This document shows positions 26,391-37,277 of a stretch of 41,760 nucleotides of DNA, piece by piece; position 1 is the first letter of the stretch, and every line of letters starts with the position of its first letter. This stretch comes from Myxococcales bacterium (lineage in GTDB: Bacteria > Myxococcota_A > Polyangia > Haliangiales > Haliangiaceae): NCBI GenBank assembly GCA_028287135.1, contig JAQBQE010000014.1, positions 1 through 41,760 on the forward strand. Direction: 5' to 3'. Below the pieces are notes generated by a model that was not told where the DNA came from, ran no database searches, and saw only the letters and a list, made by a program, of their open reading frames with translations. A program made the translations under genes and the position numbers.

Positions 26391-27624
26391 CGAAGCGTGC
26401 CTCCGGAGGTGCCGGCGCATCGGTGCCCCACGGGCCGGGCTCGCGAAGGACCGCGCGACGCGCCGCCTCCGCGCGTGCCGCACGCAGGACGCGCTCCGCC
26501 GCCTCGACGTCGGCGTGACGCGGCAGCGGGCTCCCACTGCGCGCGACCTCGAGCCGCGGCGTCAGCTCGCGTGCGAGTGCCATGACATCGGGCATCGGCA
26601 TCTCGCCGCGCTTGATCGAGAGCAGCGTCGGTCGCAGCGCTTCCGAGACCCGCACCTCCGGCGGCTCGCCACCGAGCCAGCGGATCGCGACATCGAGCAA
26701 GCGGATCAGGTTGTACGCATTCTTGGGTCGCAGGTCTCTCGGCAATTCGAGCTCCGTCGCGGCGACCGCGCGCAGCGATGCCCAGTCGTTCGCCGCGATC
26801 ACGCCCTGATCGTACATCGAGCGATAGAGCTGCTTGATGTAGTCGCGCGCGCGAGCGACCGCATCCGCGCGGGTCGGAGCGACGATCCGCGCCGCGTCGG
26901 CGAGCCGCTCTGCGGCGGTACCGAGCTCGAGCGCCGGATCGTCACGCAACCAGCCGATGATGGTCACGCGATGCTCGGCGAGCCGCTGGTTGTGCTCGAG
27001 CCGATCGAGCTGCGACAGCGCGTAGCGACCAAAGCTCCCGTAGATCTCCTGCGACAGGAATCCGTGACGGATCGCGATCAGCTCCTCGCCCATCGGATCG
27101 AGGGCGCGCGGTGCCGCGAACAGCATCTCGAGCGTGTTCGGATCGGCGCGCAGTGCCTGGCGGATCGCCTTGCCGATCTCCCAGTAGCTCTGCGAGCCAT
27201 CGACCGACGTCAGATCGAGCGGTGGATCCGCGAGGCCGGTGGTCCACGCCATCGGCAGCACGAACACACCCCGGTGGTCCTCGTCGGAGCCCTCCTCGGA
27301 GACGCCCCACGCACGCGAGCCGACGATGGTGTCGAGCACGATGCACGGGGTGAGCTGGTCCCAGGCGGCCGCCCGTCGCTGCGCGTACCGCGCGACACCG
27401 AGCTTGCGGGGCACGACCTCGGTGCGCAGGTAGGACGCGCGCTTGCCGTCGAGGAACAGGACCTCGACGATCTCGTCGCGAAGGCCTACTACCCGGCCGC
27501 TGGCGCCCTGCGTGCGCAGCTCGCCGTCGATGATCCGATCGACGCGCGTGGTCACCTCGGTCCCCGCCGGCAGCGGGACGGCCGTGGGGTCGAGGTCCGC
27601 CAGGCCGCCGAGCCGGAGTGCCAT
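26383..27624 (-). CDS. RlaP-like nucleotidyltransferase, first of pair
   Basis: A 413-residue protein. Residues 1-85 form a small N-terminal domain, probably beta-rich (GELRTQGASGRVVGLRD, EIVEVLFLDGKRASYLR). The nucleotidyltransferase core follows with GSRAWGVSEEGSDEDHRG (102-119): an intact GS motif and Asp114/Asp116 as metal ligands. Downstream segments SYWEIGKAIRQALRADPNTL, LEMLFAAP and HNQRL followed by AYNLIRLLDVAIRWL match the helical part of RlaP-like proteins. The Pro/Ala-rich tail ends in an 8-base overlap with the second gene. Two paralogs in tandem, one with a variant motif, suggest a heteromeric enzyme or divided substrates. No RtcB, ligase or toxin gene is adjacent. Confidence 0.82.
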   Translation of the reverse strand: MALRLGGLADLDPTAVPLPAGTEVTTRVDRIIDGELRTQGASGRVVGLRDEIVEVLFLDGKRASYLRTEVVPRKLGVARYAQRRAAAWDQLTPCIVLDTIVGSRAWGVSEEGSDEDHRGVFVLPMAWTTGLADPPLDLTSVDGSQSYWEIGKAIRQALRADPNTLEMLFAAPRALDPMGEELIAIRHGFLSQEIYGSFGRYALSQLDRLEHNQRLAEHRVTIIGWLRDDPALELGTAAERLADAARIVAPTRADAVARARDYIKQLYRSMYDQGVIAANDWASLRAVAATELELPRDLRPKNAYNLIRLLDVAIRWLGGEPPEVRVSEALRPTLLSIKRGEMPMPDVMALARELTPRLEVARSGSPLPRHADVEAAERVLRAARAEAARRAVLREPGPWGTDAPAPPEARFDE

Positions 27625-27725
27625 GCCCGGAGCCTAGCAAGGCCGGGAACTCGCGGGGTTGGCGGCCTGTCGTGTATGGAGAATCTCTGGGGCGAGTCAG
27701 GCGTTACAGCAGCAAGGTGCGCAGG

Positions 27726-28445
27726 ATGCGTCGGTGGCCCAAGGCCGTGATCGCCCTGTGCCTCGGCGCGTGCGCCGCCGTGATGGTGGCCCGTTGCCTC
27801 GGCGATGGCCGTGATGACCCGTCCGACACGCCGGGCTGCGTCGATGGCCCGACGACGACCGGGATCGACGTCTCGTACCACCAGGACACGATCCAGTGGG
27901 CCAAGGTCCGCAAGGCGGGGATCCGGTTCGCGTTCGTCCGGGTCTCCGATGGCATCACGTTCGAGGATCCCCGCTTCGCGGCAAACTGGGACGGCGCGAA
28001 GCAGGCGCACATCGCTCGCGGTGCGTACCAGTACTTCCGTCCCGACGAGAGCGCGACCGCGCAGGCCGATCTCCTGATCGCTGCCGTCGCCCGTGATCGA
28101 GGCGAGCTCGCACCGGTGATCGACGTCGAGACCACCGGCGGCAAGACCCCGTCGCAGATCGCAGCCGCGGTCCGGATCTGGGTCGAGCGGGTTCGCAGCC
28201 GGCTCGGGGTCGAGCCGATCGTCTACACGAGCCCCGAGTTCTGGCGCGAGCGGGTCGGCAGCGCGGATCTGTCGAGCCAGCCGCTGTGGCTCGCGCATTA
28301 CACGACGGAGTGCCCGCGGGTGCCGTCGCCGTGGACGCGGTGGACGTTCTGGCAGTACAGCAAGAACGGCAAGGTGCCGGGGATCCGCGGCACGGTCGAC
28401 CTCGACGTGTTCGCGGGTTCGATCGACGAGCTGATCCGACGCTGA
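27726..28445 (+). CDS. GH25-family lysozyme, membrane-anchored or secreted
   Basis: A 239-residue glycoside hydrolase family 25 muramidase. The N-terminus (MRRWPKAVIALCLGACAAVM) is a signal peptide or anchor. The catalytic domain begins at GIDVSYHQ (Asp48); it has VRVSDGITFEDPRFAANW, then the catalytic pair in PVIDVETTGG (Asp133, Glu135), YTSPEFWRER and the terminal WTFWQYSKNGKVPGIRG before VDLDVF. It would cleave the beta-1,4 bond between N-acetylmuramic acid and N-acetylglucosamine in peptidoglycan, for prey lysis or wall remodelling. AAGG eight bases upstream supports the start. It converges on the lipoprotein gene at 28450, four bases away. Confidence 0.92.
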   Translation: MRRWPKAVIALCLGACAAVMVARCLGDGRDDPSDTPGCVDGPTTTGIDVSYHQDTIQWAKVRKAGIRFAFVRVSDGITFEDPRFAANWDGAKQAHIARGAYQYFRPDESATAQADLLIAAVARDRGELAPVIDVETTGGKTPSQIAAAVRIWVERVRSRLGVEPIVYTSPEFWRERVGSADLSSQPLWLAHYTTECPRVPSPWTRWTFWQYSKNGKVPGIRGTVDLDVFAGSIDELIRR

Positions 28446-28449
28446 GCCG

Positions 28450-30162
28450 CTACTTCATCTCCATCGTCGCCCAGAACGCGAGGCCGTGGTCGCCGACGTC
28501 GAGCGTGCCCGCGGCGCGGCCGAACATCGCTCCGACCGCAGCATTCAAGTCTGCCCGCATCGCCGCGGTCGGATCCGCAGGGTCGTCCGTGAGCTTGTTG
28601 ACCTCGCTCTGCAGGTGCAGGAGCTGGCCGTAGTCGTACGACATCACGATGAACGGGGACATTCCGGTCGCCTTCGCCGTCACCAGCCGCTCCGCGTGCC
28701 CCTTGCCTGTACCGCCCACGCCAACGACGATCGTGCGCTGACCGACCGCTGCGTGCAGGGCGAACGGCACCGGCACGCCGGTGACGGGATACACCTTGCC
28801 GTCTGGCTTGACCCCGAACGCCGCAATCTGCGGAGTCATCGATTCCCAGAACGCGTACAAGCTGCGCGCATCGGGTGCAGCGATCGCCGCAAAACCTTCG
28901 ACGCGCTCGGGCATCCCACCCCCGCCTGCGGCGAACAAGATCTCCTGCGCCACCAACAGCGCGCCGATCCCGCCGCCCAGCGCGGCAGGGACCGGCTTCG
29001 ACAGCGTGTCGCCCGCCTCCGCAGACGCACGCGACAGATCCGCGAGCTGACACGCATCGCCGAACCTGCGCATCGCGGCCGCAGCGTCGAGCGCGAGCTT
29101 GCGCATCCGCTCGACATGACCCGCGAACGAGAACGCGAGCATCGGTTGCGACGCGACCGCCTCGGCGAGCCCCGGCACCTCGGCGCGCGCAGCGCGTAGC
29201 TCGGTCACGAGGTCCGGCGCGAGCTCGATCACCATGCCGCCTGAAGCGACCTTGGCGTTGAGCGTGCTGTAGCCGAACAGCATCCGCGGCACCCGCGAGC
29301 TCAGCCGGTCGATCTCGCTCGTGCACTGGGGCGCCGGAGTGCGACCGGCGAAGGCCATGCCTTGCATCGCGAGCTTCTGGGTGTCGACGAAGCCGATCAT
29401 GTGCGGGCCGAAGTGATGCTTCGCCATCAGCTCGAGCAGCTGCTTGCCACCCGCCATGCTGACCTGGGGCTTCTCGCTGCCGAGGATCAGACCGAGCTGG
29501 CGCTCGACGTCGGCCGTGCGGCCAAACGCTGCCACGAGCTGGTTGTCCGCGAGCGACAGGATGCCGGTCGCATCGCGATCGGGGCTGATCCGCCAGAACG
29601 ACCGGCCGTCCTTGGTCTCGACCGCCGGAAGCGTGATCCCCGCGCGGCTCGCGATCCGCTGGATCGTCGCGAGTACGACCTTGTCATCGCGAACCTCGAT
29701 CCGGAACACGACCGGCGCGAGACCCAGACCGTACAGCGCAAACCGCGGCTTCGCGTTGAAGCCGAGGGACTCGAGCCCCTTCGCATCGAGCTTGCCGGCG
29801 AGCTCATCCTGGATCGCGGAGATCAGGCGATCCGCATCGTCGTCCTTCGCGAGCGCGCGGAACTGATCGACCGCGTTGCCCATCGCAGGTCCGAGCGCCT
29901 GCTTCAGCTTGGCGTAGTACTCGAGCGGGATCGCCTCGAACGCGGTGATCAAGTACGGCGTATCCGCAGGTACGCTCGCGAGCAGCGCTGGCGCCGACAG
30001 CGTCGCGATGTTGACCGACGCGGGCTTCGCCACCAGCTCGGGAACTCCGGGCGCGACGTTCGCGACACTCGCGTTCTTCTCGCCCTTCTTCTCACACGCT
30101 CCGCCCGTCACGAGCGAGACCACCGCCATCATCTGGACACCACGCATCGTCAGAAGCTGCAT
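28450..30162 (-). CDS. Large lipoprotein of unknown function
   Basis: A 570-residue lipoprotein (VSLVTGGACEKK, lipid Cys23). The mature part is mostly alpha/beta with many Ala-rich helices and two Cys (APQCTSEIDRL, GDACQLADL). Segments such as LLASVPADTPYLITAFEAIP and LADNQLVAAFGRTADVERQL recall large secreted myxobacterial proteins, but I cannot name a family. No Shine-Dalgarno precedes the ATG; instead TAGGCT lies six bases upstream, a possible -10 for a leaderless message. It follows the CPXCG gene by 38 bases on the same strand, so it may also be reached by read-through from the ATP synthase operon. Confidence 0.8.
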   Translation of the reverse strand: MQLLTMRGVQMMAVVSLVTGGACEKKGEKNASVANVAPGVPELVAKPASVNIATLSAPALLASVPADTPYLITAFEAIPLEYYAKLKQALGPAMGNAVDQFRALAKDDDADRLISAIQDELAGKLDAKGLESLGFNAKPRFALYGLGLAPVVFRIEVRDDKVVLATIQRIASRAGITLPAVETKDGRSFWRISPDRDATGILSLADNQLVAAFGRTADVERQLGLILGSEKPQVSMAGGKQLLELMAKHHFGPHMIGFVDTQKLAMQGMAFAGRTPAPQCTSEIDRLSSRVPRMLFGYSTLNAKVASGGMVIELAPDLVTELRAARAEVPGLAEAVASQPMLAFSFAGHVERMRKLALDAAAAMRRFGDACQLADLSRASAEAGDTLSKPVPAALGGGIGALLVAQEILFAAGGGGMPERVEGFAAIAAPDARSLYAFWESMTPQIAAFGVKPDGKVYPVTGVPVPFALHAAVGQRTIVVGVGGTGKGHAERLVTAKATGMSPFIVMSYDYGQLLHLQSEVNKLTDDPADPTAAMRADLNAAVGAMFGRAAGTLDVGDHGLAFWATMEMK

Positions 30163-30168
30163 GCGCGC

Positions 30169-30174
30169 AGCCTA
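30169..30174 (-). promoter_or_regulatory. Candidate -10 element for leaderless transcript
   Basis: TAGGCT on the minus strand ends six bases before the ATG at 30162. No Shine-Dalgarno and no clear -35 were seen. Confidence 0.3.
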
Positions 30175-30200
30175 CCAGCCCTGTCCCCGGCGCTTCCGGA

Positions 30201-30377
30201 TTACTGCGCGCGACTGACCTGCACGCGGAGTCGGCCAGCATCGCGCTCGATCGTCACGGTCCACGGCTTACAGCACACCGCGCAATCCTCGACGAGGACG
30301 CCGGTCGTATCGGGATCGACATAGAGGTCGACCCACTCGTGGCAATACGGGCACCGCACACGTACCGAGTCTTCCAT
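30201..30377 (-). CDS. CPXCG-family cysteine-rich zinc-ribbon protein
   Basis: A 58-residue protein: MEDSVRVRCPYCHEWVDLYV, then VEDCAVCCKPW and a short basic end RLRVQVSRAQ. The two pairs CPYC and DCAVCC are the signature of the small CPXCG family, which presumably binds one zinc. The length is typical. Its start is seven bases after the stop of the small lipoprotein gene, so it belongs to the 3' end of the ATP synthase transcript. The family has no established function; its position could be chance. Confidence 0.88.
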   Translation of the reverse strand: MEDSVRVRCPYCHEWVDLYVDPDTTGVLVEDCAVCCKPWTVTIERDAGRLRVQVSRAQ

Positions 30378-30384
30378 CACCGAC

Positions 30385-30750
30385 TCAGGGAGCCGCGCTG
30401 TAGATCGTGGTCATGCACTCGGCGTAACGGGTACCGAGCTCCGTCATCTGCGTCATCATGGCGTCGGTCGGCTTGGCCATCGGCTTCGACGACTTCGCGA
30501 TCGCCACCGACCAGTCGGTCATGTCCTTCTGAACCAGCTCGGCGCATGCCCGATCCGGACAGCCGCACATCCGGGTCACGAACGACTCCATCCTCGCCAT
30601 CACGCCCTCGACCGAGCTCGACGACACTGGCTCGACGGTCGCCGCCGGCTGCGTCGATTCCGGTGCCTTGTTCTGCGGAGGCGAAGGCGGCGCGGCCTTG
30701 CCGCCGCACGCAGCGATCAGGACCGCAAACGCGATCGTCGCGCGCGTCAT
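30385..30750 (-). CDS. Small Cys-containing lipoprotein coupled to atpC
   Basis: A 121-residue lipoprotein (AFAVLIAAC, lipid Cys15) with a Pro/Ala/Ser linker to about residue 45 and a short helical domain with Cys62, 64, 69 and 112 (MCGCPDRACAELV, YAECMTTI). The ATG overlaps the TGA of atpC by one base (TGATG), so it is translated with the ATP synthase genes. No family is recognised; such short lipoproteins with a Cys-paired helical domain recur in this genome. It may stabilise an envelope complex, or merely use a strong operon. Confidence 0.8.
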   Translation of the reverse strand: MTRATIAFAVLIAACGGKAAPPSPPQNKAPESTQPAATVEPVSSSSVEGVMARMESFVTRMCGCPDRACAELVQKDMTDWSVAIAKSSKPMAKPTDAMMTQMTELGTRYAECMTTIYSAAP

Positions 30751-31172
30751 CAGTGCGTGACGGTGTCGATGCGCGCGCGTGCCCAGCCTGCGCGCTGCTG
30801 GACGTTCGTGTAGTCGCCGTCCATCGGCTTGTCGCCCCACTTCGCAAGCTCGGCCTCGGCGGTCGCGAGCTCCTTGCGGGCAGCCTCGACATCGATGTCC
30901 TTGGCCGGCAGCGCCTGCTCGACGAGGATCTCGACCGAGCCGGTCGGGTCGACGCGGAGGTAGCCGCTCGACACCGCGTACTTCGCACGGGCCTTGGTGC
31001 CGATCGTCAACACGCCGGGCTTGAGCGCGGTCAGCATCGGGATGTGACCCGGCAGCATCTCGAACTCGCCGAGCTCGCCCGGCGCCTGCACGCTGTCGGC
31101 CTCCGTGTGAGCGATCACGCCCTTCGGCGTCACCACATTCACGGAGAAGATCGTGTTGAGGTCCATCGCCAT
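30750..31172 (-). CDS. atpC: ATP synthase epsilon subunit
   Basis: A 140-residue F1 central-stalk subunit that couples rotation and can inhibit ATP hydrolysis. The N-terminal beta sandwich shows the family pattern VVTPKGVIAHTEADSVQAPG, then GELGEFEMLPGHIPMLTALK and SSGYLRV; a C-terminal helical hairpin follows (DVEAARKELATAEAELAKW). It starts one base after atpD; a second ATG two codons in is equally possible. Its stop overlaps the ATG of a lipoprotein gene. Confidence 0.95.
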   Translation of the reverse strand: MAMDLNTIFSVNVVTPKGVIAHTEADSVQAPGELGEFEMLPGHIPMLTALKPGVLTIGTKARAKYAVSSGYLRVDPTGSVEILVEQALPAKDIDVEAARKELATAEAELAKWGDKPMDGDYTNVQQRAGWARARIDTVTH

Positions 31173-31173
31173 T

Positions 31174-32637
<1,464 letters not shown>

Positions 32638-33522
32638 TTAACCCTTGAGAGCCTCGGCGCCGCCGACGATTTCGGCGAGCTCCTTGGTGATCGACGCCTG
32701 ACGGGCGCGGTTGAATTGAAGCGTGAGCGCCGCGATCATGTCGCCGGCGTTCTTGGTGGCGTTCTGCATCGCAGTCATCTGCGCTGCGAAGAACGACGTG
32801 ATCGACTCGAGCGCCGCCCGGTACAGCATGATCTGCACGTAGAGGGGGACGAGCCGGTCGAGCAGCACCTGCTTGTCGGGCTCGTAGATGTAGTCGGCGT
32901 TCTCGTCCTCTGTCTTGCCGGCCGTCGCGGTCGTCGCCTTCTCGGGCACGACCGGGAGGATCTGCTTGACCTTGACGGCCTGCGATCCCGCGTTCTTGAA
33001 CTCGTTGTAGACCACGAACACGCGATCGAGCTTCCCGGCCTTGAAGTCGTCGATCACGCGGTTCGCCATCTCGCGCGCGGTGTCGAGCGCGGTGGCACCG
33101 GTCGGGGCGCCATCGAAGCTCGTGATCGTCGCGCGACGCCGGGAGAAGTACTGGTTGCCCTTGCGGCCGATGATCCGCAGCGAGACTTCCTGGACTCCCG
33201 ACAGCTCGTTGGCGGCGTAGCGCTCGACGGCCTTGGTCACGTTCGCGTTGAACGCGCCCGCCTGACCGCGATCGCTCGACATCACGACGATGCCGGCCTT
33301 CAGCATCGGTCGCTCCTCGAACAGAGGATGCGAGTCGGTGCCGGCGACGGCCGACAGCTGGCTCACGACCGAGGTGATCGCCTGCGTGTACGGCCGCGCG
33401 GCAATCAGCGCGCCCTGTGCGCGCTTGAGCTTCGCGGTCGACACGAGCTGCATCGCCTTCGTGATCTTGCGCGTGTTCTTGACACTCGTGATGCGAGTGC
33501 GGATGGCCTTCAGCGACGGCAT
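32638..33522 (-). CDS. atpG: ATP synthase gamma subunit
   Basis: A 294-residue rotor-shaft subunit. The two terminal helices that form the coiled-coil shaft are clear: RTRITSVKNTRKITKAMQLV near the N-terminus and AAQMTAMQNATKNAGDMI then LTLQFNRARQASITKELAEI at the C-terminus. The middle Rossmann-like domain contains VMSSDRGQAGAFNANV. It starts four bases after atpA. Confidence 0.97.
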   Translation of the reverse strand: MPSLKAIRTRITSVKNTRKITKAMQLVSTAKLKRAQGALIAARPYTQAITSVVSQLSAVAGTDSHPLFEERPMLKAGIVVMSSDRGQAGAFNANVTKAVERYAANELSGVQEVSLRIIGRKGNQYFSRRRATITSFDGAPTGATALDTAREMANRVIDDFKAGKLDRVFVVYNEFKNAGSQAVKVKQILPVVPEKATTATAGKTEDENADYIYEPDKQVLLDRLVPLYVQIMLYRAALESITSFFAAQMTAMQNATKNAGDMIAALTLQFNRARQASITKELAEIVGGAEALKG

Positions 33523-33526
33523 GTGA

Positions 33527-35095
<1,569 letters not shown>

Positions 35096-35106
35096 GGCGT
35101 TCGTCC

Positions 35107-35646
35107 TTACTTAGTCAGTTCGTCGCGCAGGTTGCGGAGCTGGGTGCGAAGAGAACCGTCGTAGACCTTGTCACCGAGCTTGGCGACAACGCCGCCGAGG
35201 AGGCTCTCGTCCTCGCGCTTGGTGATCGAGACCTTCTTGCCCGAGAGCTTCTCGAGCGCGATCGTGATCTCGGACAGCTGGGCCATATCGAGGGGCTTGG
35301 CCGAGATGACCTCGGCGCTGATCTTTCCAGAGCGCGCCTCGATCATCGCGTCGACTTCACGCGAGATGTCGGGCACCGAGGACATCCGCTCGCTGTCGAG
35401 GAGCAGATAGACGAGATTCTTGGTCAGCGGCTGTGCGCCGATCGCCTGGAGCAGGCCATCGAGCACGCGGCGCCGATCCGCCCTGCGAATCGCGGGGTTG
35501 GTCAGCACGGACTGCAGCTCGCCCGAGTCCTTCATGGCCTTGGACAGCGAGCGCAGGTCAGCGCCCATCTGATCGAGGTTGCTGTTGGCGTGACCGATCT
35601 CGATCACGGCCTTGGCGTAGCGGCGGGCGAGGCTTCCGGCGGCCAT
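35107..35646 (-). CDS. atpH: ATP synthase delta subunit
   Basis: A 179-residue peripheral-stalk subunit joining the b dimer to the top of F1. The N-terminal helical domain starts [17 protein letters not shown]; the C-terminal part has [38 protein letters not shown], as is usual. AAGGAGAG upstream is a strong ribosome site, placed inside the end of atpF, whose TAA overlaps the ATG by one base. Confidence 0.95.
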   Translation of the reverse strand: MAAGSLARRYAKAVIEIGHANSNLDQMGADLRSLSKAMKDSGELQSVLTNPAIRRADRRRVLDGLLQAIGAQPLTKNLVYLLLDSERMSSVPDISREVDAMIEARSGKISAEVISAKPLDMAQLSEITIALEKLSGKKVSITKREDESLLGGVVAKLGDKVYDGSLRTQLRNLRDELTK

Positions 35647-36623
35647 TACGATCTCTCCTTGGCGCTCATCGACTGCTCGGACTTGATGTCCTGGATGAAG
35701 GCACCGACCAGCTTCTGCTGATCGACCGGCATCATCTTCTCGCGCAGGAGCTTCTCGGTCGCGATCGAGGCAGCTGCCGTGACCTCGCGGGTCAGCACGG
35801 CGCGCGCGGCCTCGATCTCGGCGGCGATCCGCAGCTCGGCATCGCGCTTCATCGCAGCGGCCTGCTTGGCGGCGTTGTCGAGGATCCGGACCTTGTCGGC
35901 CTCGGCGTCGGTACGGATGCCGTCGACGAGCTTCTTGATCTCGACGTCCGCATCCTTCACGCGGGTCTCGTATTCGCGGAGCTTGTCCTCCGCCATCTTG
36001 CGGAGCTTGGCGGCCTCGTCGAGCGCGGTCTTGATCTGATCGTGGCGGTCGGCGGCGATCTGGCTTGCGGCCGGCCCGCCCTTCCAGATCAGCAGACCCA
36101 TCAGGATCGCGAAGTTCAGGATCATGAAGATGAAGGGAGCCGACATCGGCTCCTCTTCCGCGATGCGGCCATGCGAATCGCGGACGACCTCGCCGGTGTG
36201 CGGGTCGACCATCCGGCTGTCGCCGAACTTGCCGCCGAACACATCCTTGCCGCGGTAGCTGAAGTTGAAGAAGTTGAAGTGCTTCGACGGGTCGTCGTGT
36301 CCCGCGGCTGCATGGCCGTCGCCGTGCTCTCCGGCAGGAGAGGTTCCGGGGCCTTCCGCCTTGATGTCGTCGCCAGCGGCTTCCTTGCCGACCCGCGCCT
36401 TCTCGGCGTCGGCCTCGGTCGGCGGCACGTCGTCGCTCGGCGGCGCGTGGCCGTAGGCCGGCATCTCGCCGGCGCTACCGGTCTCGGTCGGCGTCGGAGC
36501 TTCCTCGGCGGCGGGCTGCGCGAACGCATCCGCGGCACCCATCAGGAGGAACGCGAGGACGAACGCGGTCACAAATGCAGCCGGCATCGCAAGAATCGTC
36601 AGGATCTTCTTCGGCGTCGACAT
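35646..36623 (-). CDS. atpF: ATP synthase b subunit with exported N-terminal extension
   Basis: A 325-residue Fo stator subunit, about twice the usual 160-180. Residues 1-35 form a signal peptide ending AFA. Residues 36-160 form a Pro/Glu/His-rich, low-complexity exported segment (PTPTETGSAGEMPAYGHAPP, HFNFFNFSYRGKDVFGGKF, MVDPHTGEVVRDSHG). A single membrane span (SAPFIFMILNFAILMGLLIW, 161-180) and the normal long charged helix (KTALDEAAKLRKMAEDKLRE) follow. The extension would lie in the periplasm. GAGGTGA before the ATG fixes the start, which also overlaps the stop of the b' gene. It ends inside the atpH start. Confidence 0.93.
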   Translation of the reverse strand: MSTPKKILTILAMPAAFVTAFVLAFLLMGAADAFAQPAAEEAPTPTETGSAGEMPAYGHAPPSDDVPPTEADAEKARVGKEAAGDDIKAEGPGTSPAGEHGDGHAAAGHDDPSKHFNFFNFSYRGKDVFGGKFGDSRMVDPHTGEVVRDSHGRIAEEEPMSAPFIFMILNFAILMGLLIWKGGPAASQIAADRHDQIKTALDEAAKLRKMAEDKLREYETRVKDADVEIKKLVDGIRTDAEADKVRILDNAAKQAAAMKRDAELRIAAEIEAARAVLTREVTAAASIATEKLLREKMMPVDQQKLVGAFIQDIKSEQSMSAKERS

Positions 36624-37093
36624 CAGGTCACCTCGCGTCCGAGCAGCTTGGTCGCGATCGTGCGAGCGAGAGCGTCGGCCTGCGGCATCAGCGTGACGCG
36701 GGCAGCCTCGGTCTCGGCGCGCATCTTCGCTTGCGCCTCGTCGATCGAGATCTGCGCCTGCATGCGCGCCTTCTCCGTGACCTCGCGCTCGTGCGCGGCG
36801 GCTTCGAGGCGAACCTTGCGGCCCTCCTCGCCAGCCTTGTCGCGCGCGACAGCGAGTTGTTTCTGGTAGTCGGCGAGCTTTGCGTCCGCCTGCGCCGTCA
36901 TCCGCTCGGCTTCGGCGCGGGCACCTTCGATGCCGGCGCGACGACGCTCGCGGAGCGCCAAGTACGGCTGGAACAACAGCCGGTTGGCGATGAAGTAGAC
37001 GAGCAGGAACAGGCAGAACTGAACGACAGCGGTAAGATCGATGTCGATCAGCGGGTGCCCGGACGCGAGCGAAACGATGGGCGTCTGATCCAT
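36623..37093 (-). CDS. atpF': ATP synthase b' subunit
   Basis: A 156-residue peripheral-stalk subunit that pairs with b as a heterodimer. One membrane span lies near the N-terminus (LTAVVQFCLFLLVYFIANRL, about 20-39), followed by the conserved FQPYLALRERRRAGIEGARA and a long charged coiled coil. This is the first gene of the operon; a and c subunit genes are not adjacent, as in many delta-proteobacterial lineages. Its TGA overlaps the atpF ATG. No strong ribosome site is visible. Confidence 0.94.
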   Translation of the reverse strand: MDQTPIVSLASGHPLIDIDLTAVVQFCLFLLVYFIANRLLFQPYLALRERRRAGIEGARAEAERMTAQADAKLADYQKQLAVARDKAGEEGRKVRLEAAAHEREVTEKARMQAQISIDEAQAKMRAETEAARVTLMPQADALARTIATKLLGREVT

Positions 37094-37140
37094 AGGTGTT
37101 TGCGCAACCTAGCGAGAATGCAGGGGGTTGGCGCCGGCTG

Positions 37141-37169
37141 CTTATAGTAGGAGGCGCCGTACGTGTCAA
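37141..37169 (-). promoter_or_regulatory. Near-consensus sigma-70 promoter of the atp operon
   Basis: On the minus strand TTGACA (37169-37164) and TATAAG (37146-37141) are exactly 17 bases apart. The expected transcript start near 37134 leaves a leader of about 40 bases before the b' gene. Confidence 0.82.
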
Positions 37170-37277
37170 CGGTGGGATGCCCGCTGTTCCTCCTCGGTAC
37201 TGCGACAATGCGCCGCGACGAACGGGCACCCGGTGAGCCGCGCTCCAGTCGCGTAAAAACCTTAGAGTGCGCCCGGG

